Part shown: positions 35,141-38,000 of the stretch, piece after piece | Numbering within the stretch: the stretch's first letter is position 1 | Layout: each line of letters begins with the position of its first letter | DNA from: Croceicoccus estronivorus | Lineage (GTDB): Bacteria > Pseudomonadota > Alphaproteobacteria > Sphingomonadales > Sphingomonadaceae | Length of the DNA stretch: 38,000 nucleotides | Assembly: GCF_001625325.1 (NCBI RefSeq) | Contig: NZ_JRQQ01000016.1 | Coordinates: 10,001 to 48,000 of the forward strand | Direction: 5' to 3' | Translations under genes and position numbers: made by a program | The notes under the pieces: generated by a model | Databases searched by the model: none | Told to the model about the DNA's origin: nothing | The model's input: the letters and a program-made list of their open reading frames with translations, nothing else

Positions 35141-35821
35141 TCAACGCGTGATCAGATTGCCCAGAGTCAATCCAGATGCGCCACGATGGGATATCTGGGC
35201 CAGCAGCAATTCCGCACATGCCAGGGCATCCGTCAGGCCGTCATGCGCCCTGTATGCTGGCAAGTGGTACCCTGCCCGCAACTTGCCGAGCCGCAAGCCA
35301 TCCTCAGCGCGCGGTCGCGGAAACCAGCGCGCCTCAAGCTGCATCGTGCAGATGAACGGGGCAATAAACGGCGCCCCGAATATCCGGCGGCACGCAGCAT
35401 CGAGAAATCCTGCCTCGATGTCCGCAAAATGGGCGATAAGCGGCTTGCCGGCCAACTGCCTGAGCAACAAAGCCAGCGCCTCCTCCTCAGGCAAGGCTTC
35501 GGCCAGGGCATCGTCGGTGATGCGGTGAATGACAACGCTACTTTGCGACAGGGGCCCGGTCGGACGGAAACGGATGCGCACTGCCGAATCCGCCATGATG
35601 CCACTGCCGCGAAGAGTGATCAGACCGGCTTCGAGAATGGCACTGCCAGTGAAATCGAGACCGTCTGTCTCAAGATCGAGAGCGACCATTTCCAACTCCT
35701 CGAATGGCGTTGAGAAGCGCACCATGCCGGCATCGTAGAAATCGCGCAGCGGCCCCTCGGGAACCGACCGCGCCGCCTTTGCAAATCGACGGCGCAACCA
35801 CCATTCGCCGCTGCCGAACAT
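35141..35821 (-). CDS. DEDDh 3'-5' exonuclease (DnaQ-like)
   Basis: A 226-residue protein with the three exonuclease motifs: Exo I ALDLETDGLD (Asp-Glu pair), Exo II in LIAHFADIEAGFLD, and Exo III HDGLTDALACAELL, the DEDDh form with His and Asp. Residues 1-40 are an N-terminal helical extension. Proteins of this kind are commonly encoded beside the DUF294 protein and VC_2705 symporters, but why an exonuclease is kept with a carboxylate transport system is not known. It starts 13 bases after the DUF294 gene stop, so the two are one operon. Substrate could be DNA, RNA or a small nucleotide. Confidence 0.88.
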   Translation of the reverse strand: MFGSGEWWLRRRFAKAARSVPEGPLRDFYDAGMVRFSTPFEELEMVALDLETDGLDFTGSAILEAGLITLRGSGIMADSAVRIRFRPTGPLSQSSVVIHRITDDALAEALPEEEALALLLRQLAGKPLIAHFADIEAGFLDAACRRIFGAPFIAPFICTMQLEARWFPRPRAEDGLRLGKLRAGYHLPAYRAHDGLTDALACAELLLAQISHRGASGLTLGNLITR

Positions 35822-35834
35822 TACGCCTGATGCC

Positions 35835-37730
35835 TCACATCAAGCCTCCCGCATAATCGCTGCGCAATTTGTCCAACTGACTGCGAATCAGGCGGAACGC
35901 ATCGCGCAAATGCTCGCGGTCGAAGCGGGACAGGGTTGCAGGATCGAGCTTGTTGGAGGGAGGGTGCCCTTCCGTGATCTGCTCATTTTGATGACGGAAG
36001 CGCACGTCGCGGACGAATTCAAAGGCAGCGGCGAGGTCACGCGCCGCATCATCACTCAGGCTCCCCGCCTGGCTTGCTCCACGCAACCGCTCCAGCGTGT
36101 TGGTTGCGGGAAGCGCATTTGCCAATGCATGAGTCCGCGCCAGATCGACAATAGGCGCAATCGCCTGGCCTTTGAGATCCAGAACCTGCCCTTCGTCGGC
36201 GTCGTCCCGCAACAGGAAATTGCGGAAGAAACCGAGGGGCACGCGCGTTGTCGCCGCGGCGCGAGCGATGAACGAGAGGAAGATGCGATTTTCGCTGGCG
36301 GTCGTAAATATGGTCCGCCTCAGATCGTCAACCAGGGCCGCCTCGCCTGCCAAGGCCTTCATGTCGAAGAAGATGGTACTTTCCAAAATGGCTTGCGGCT
36401 CCGGGGCCTCGATCCAGCCTTTGAAATGCGCTTTCCACTCCTCAGACGTTCGACGATAGGCCGGATTGGTCACCATGATGTTGCCCGGGCAATAACGATA
36501 ACCGGCTTCGTCCAACCCATCACACAGGCGCTGTGCAAGCTGTTCGAAATAGGCGTCGTGCCGTGTCCGATTGAATGCGTTTGAGAAGATGAAACCGTTG
36601 TCCTGATCCGAGCCCAATGCCTGTTCAGCACGAGCGAGCGAGCCAAAGCACACAAGCGCATAGGGAACCGGAGGAGGGCCCAGCTCAGCCTCGGCAAGCT
36701 CAAGCAGCCGCCGATGTGCCCCTTCACCAATCGTACTGATGTAGCGCGCGATATGATCGGCATCGACCCCTGCGGACACCAGACCGGTCAATGCCCGAGG
36801 CAAAAGCGCAGTTGCCCGTGAGACGGATTTTCGGTCTATCGCGCTACCAACTTCTTTTGCGATATGGAGCGCATTCGAACCTAATTGCGCAAGAATGTCA
36901 TTGGATGAGATGACTGCGATCAACCGCTCTGCGGCATCGACAATTGGCAGGTGATGGATATGACGGTCCGCCATCAGCAACAAGGCACTGAGGATTGGCA
37001 TGTCCGGCGACACTGTCTCGGGGCCGGGCGTCATTACCTCCACCAATGGACTGTTGACGTCGACGTCTTTGGCCAGAACCCTGCGGCGCAGATCCTTGTC
37101 CGTCAGTATGCCGACGAGGCGCGTACCATCACATATCGGTAGCGTCGAAACATCTTTGTCTGCCATCAGTTTTGCCGCATCCGCGATCGGCATGTCTGGC
37201 CGACCAGCCACGACCTCCTGCCGCCTTATGATGGAGGACAGGGTGGCATAAGTCCCCAGGCTGTCCTCCATGCCCGCGGAGCCTCGTTCGGCCAAACGCA
37301 TGGCATCTACGGCTCGGCGTAGTCGTGCGGCTTCGTCAATTTCATAGTAGGCGCGAAATGCGGGACTGTTGGCGCGCAGCGCTAGAAAGGCCGCCTTGTC
37401 GATCCGGTAAAGAAGCGTATCTTCCAGCGCGACAGCTTCGTTCTGCGCCGGACCATTCCTTATCAATGACGGATAGCCGAAGCTCTCCCCTTCGCTCAAA
37501 CGTGCATTCAGATCCGTGCCACCAAGCCTGAGTTCGACTGCTCCTGAACGAATGACCGACAGGTAGCGATTGTCATCCCCTGCACCGGTGATCTGCACAC
37601 CTCGGCGGAAATAGCTTATTGCAAGAGCCCGTATGGCCAGCGCCAACTGCCCGTCTTCAAGGGCAGCGAACGGTTCATATCGCCGCAGAAAGGTCGTGAC
37701 CTCTTCGATTTCGATAGGCTGCTGTGTCAC
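35835..37730 (-). CDS. cNMP-binding / CBS / DUF294 nucleotidyltransferase-like protein
   Basis: A 631-residue cytoplasmic signalling protein. Order of parts: cyclic-nucleotide-binding-like domain (about 12-130), two CBS domains (about 165-220 and 230-290; GILTDKDLRRRVL and HHLPIVD mark them), DUF294 nucleotidyltransferase with GSLARAEQALGSDQDNG (Gly363-Ser364, Asp375, Asp377), and a DUF294 C-terminal helical domain (about 480-625). The active-site aspartates are kept, so it may transfer a nucleotide to a protein, in a way controlled by nucleotide binding to the CBS pair; no target is established. The start is a GTG at 37730 with AAGGG 4 bases upstream. It leads the operon with the exonuclease, and a copy of the candidate operator is 40 bases upstream. 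Confidence 0.9.
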   Translation of the reverse strand: MTQQPIEIEEVTTFLRRYEPFAALEDGQLALAIRALAISYFRRGVQITGAGDDNRYLSVIRSGAVELRLGGTDLNARLSEGESFGYPSLIRNGPAQNEAVALEDTLLYRIDKAAFLALRANSPAFRAYYEIDEAARLRRAVDAMRLAERGSAGMEDSLGTYATLSSIIRRQEVVAGRPDMPIADAAKLMADKDVSTLPICDGTRLVGILTDKDLRRRVLAKDVDVNSPLVEVMTPGPETVSPDMPILSALLLMADRHIHHLPIVDAAERLIAVISSNDILAQLGSNALHIAKEVGSAIDRKSVSRATALLPRALTGLVSAGVDADHIARYISTIGEGAHRRLLELAEAELGPPPVPYALVCFGSLARAEQALGSDQDNGFIFSNAFNRTRHDAYFEQLAQRLCDGLDEAGYRYCPGNIMVTNPAYRRTSEEWKAHFKGWIEAPEPQAILESTIFFDMKALAGEAALVDDLRRTIFTTASENRIFLSFIARAAATTRVPLGFFRNFLLRDDADEGQVLDLKGQAIAPIVDLARTHALANALPATNTLERLRGASQAGSLSDDAARDLAAAFEFVRDVRFRHQNEQITEGHPPSNKLDPATLSRFDREHLRDAFRLIRSQLDKLRSDYAGGLM

Positions 37731-37769
37731 GACACCCTTGATGAACCCGAGAGATCGATCCGTCCATTG

Positions 37770-37782
37770 CGACTTAGGTCTA
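37770..37782. promoter_or_regulatory. Candidate operator copy upstream of DUF294-exonuclease
   Basis: CGACTTAGGTCTA matches GACTTWRGTCTA with GACT/GGTC-type arms. It lies 40 bases before the DUF294 start. Read on the plus strand it has the same orientation as the copies in front of DUF4212 and the porin, whose genes also run leftward. Confidence 0.55.
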
Positions 37783-37790
37783 TCTCATCT

Positions 37791-37907
37791 GCCGGCCATC
37801 CAATCGGTCACTTGGGCACCCCGCGTGATGTTGCGTATGGGGTTATTTATCTCGCGTCTGATGAATCTGCCTTTTCCACTGGAACGGAGTTGCTGATTGA
37901 CGCGTGA
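37791..37907 (+). pseudogene. 3' remnant of a short-chain dehydrogenase/reductase gene
   Basis: Frame 37791-37907 reads AGHPIGHLGTPRDVAYG followed by VIYLASDESAFSTGTELLIDA and a TGA stop. This is the C-terminal signature of classical SDR enzymes, which normally continues with ID-GG-Y and a few more residues; here the glycines are lost and the frame stops. No start codon, Rossmann motif or catalytic Tyr-x-x-x-Lys lies upstream, because the DUF294 promoter begins there. It is a decayed fragment, likely left by a deletion or insertion whose breakpoint is near 37790. Confidence 0.7.
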
Positions 37908-38000
37908 AGTAAGTGATCCGCCGCCTTTGTGTGGCTGAATCTGACGCTGGGCGAGAGGGTTAGGCGCGCTTTAATTTTGCGGTAGCGAACGACAAAGGGG
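37908..38000. other. Unassigned sequence at the window edge
   Basis: No coding frame, tRNA or convincing hairpin is seen in these 93 bases. The composition is less GC-rich than the genes to the left (for example CTTTAATTTTGCGG), in keeping with a decayed junction region that continues beyond the window. Confidence 0.5.

Noticed and set aside
1-38000. CRISPR arrays, insertion sequences, integrases, toxin-antitoxin or phage defence genes
   Set aside because: None seen: no regularly spaced repeats, no transposase motifs and no defence-type families among the readable genes.

Overview
The window is about 38 kb of GC-rich alphaproteobacterial chromosome, most likely from the order Sphingomonadales (Novosphingobium/Erythrobacter-like). 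The grounds are an Atm1-type ABC exporter that closely resembles, from memory, the Novosphingobium aromaticivorans protein; a CBP3-type bc1 chaperone followed by a DUF177 protein; COQ9; EipA/DUF1134; and dense short-gap operons on both strands. No phage, integrase, insertion sequence, CRISPR array or rRNA was seen. The species is an inference.

Regions. (1) 1-6344: the end of a flippase-like membrane protein, a family-2 glycosyltransferase, an Atm1 ABC exporter, a POT-family peptide transporter and a SulP anion transporter. (2) 6407-10308: DUF1737 protein, HslU, HslV and BamE on the minus strand, then a bc1-complex chaperone and DUF177/YceD on the plus strand. (3) 10364-14386, minus strand: SSB, FeoB, FeoA, COQ9 and a secreted ankyrin-repeat protein. 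(4) 14458-18371, plus strand: a Sco-family protein, YcgN-like protein, YgjP-like metallopeptidase, a one-helix membrane protein, RibD and riboflavin synthase. (5) 18444-21316: aromatic aminotransferase, EipA, tRNA-Ser(GCU) and a small NTF2-like protein. (6) 21405-37730: a C2/C3 carboxylate uptake and activation region. (7) 37731-38000: a promoter region plus the 3' remnant of a short-chain dehydrogenase gene.

Region 6 is the most coherent part. It holds propionyl-CoA synthetase, a PatZ-like GNAT, a DcaP-like porin, acetyl-CoA synthetase, a LuxR-type response regulator (CrbR-like), a glutamate-receptor-like potassium channel, a 1119-residue transporter-fused hybrid kinase (CrbS-like), a VC_2705-family sodium:solute symporter with its DUF4212 small subunit, a DEDDh exonuclease and a cNMP/CBS/DUF294 protein. 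Together they suggest a carboxylate-sensing, uptake and activation circuit of the CrbS/CrbR (MxtR/ErdR) kind. A near-palindromic 12-mer, GACTTWRGTCTA, occurs in exactly three intergenic places that I could find: between the porin and acs, upstream of DUF4212-symporter-kinase, and upstream of DUF294-exonuclease. I propose it as the operator of this circuit; that is inference from sequence alone.
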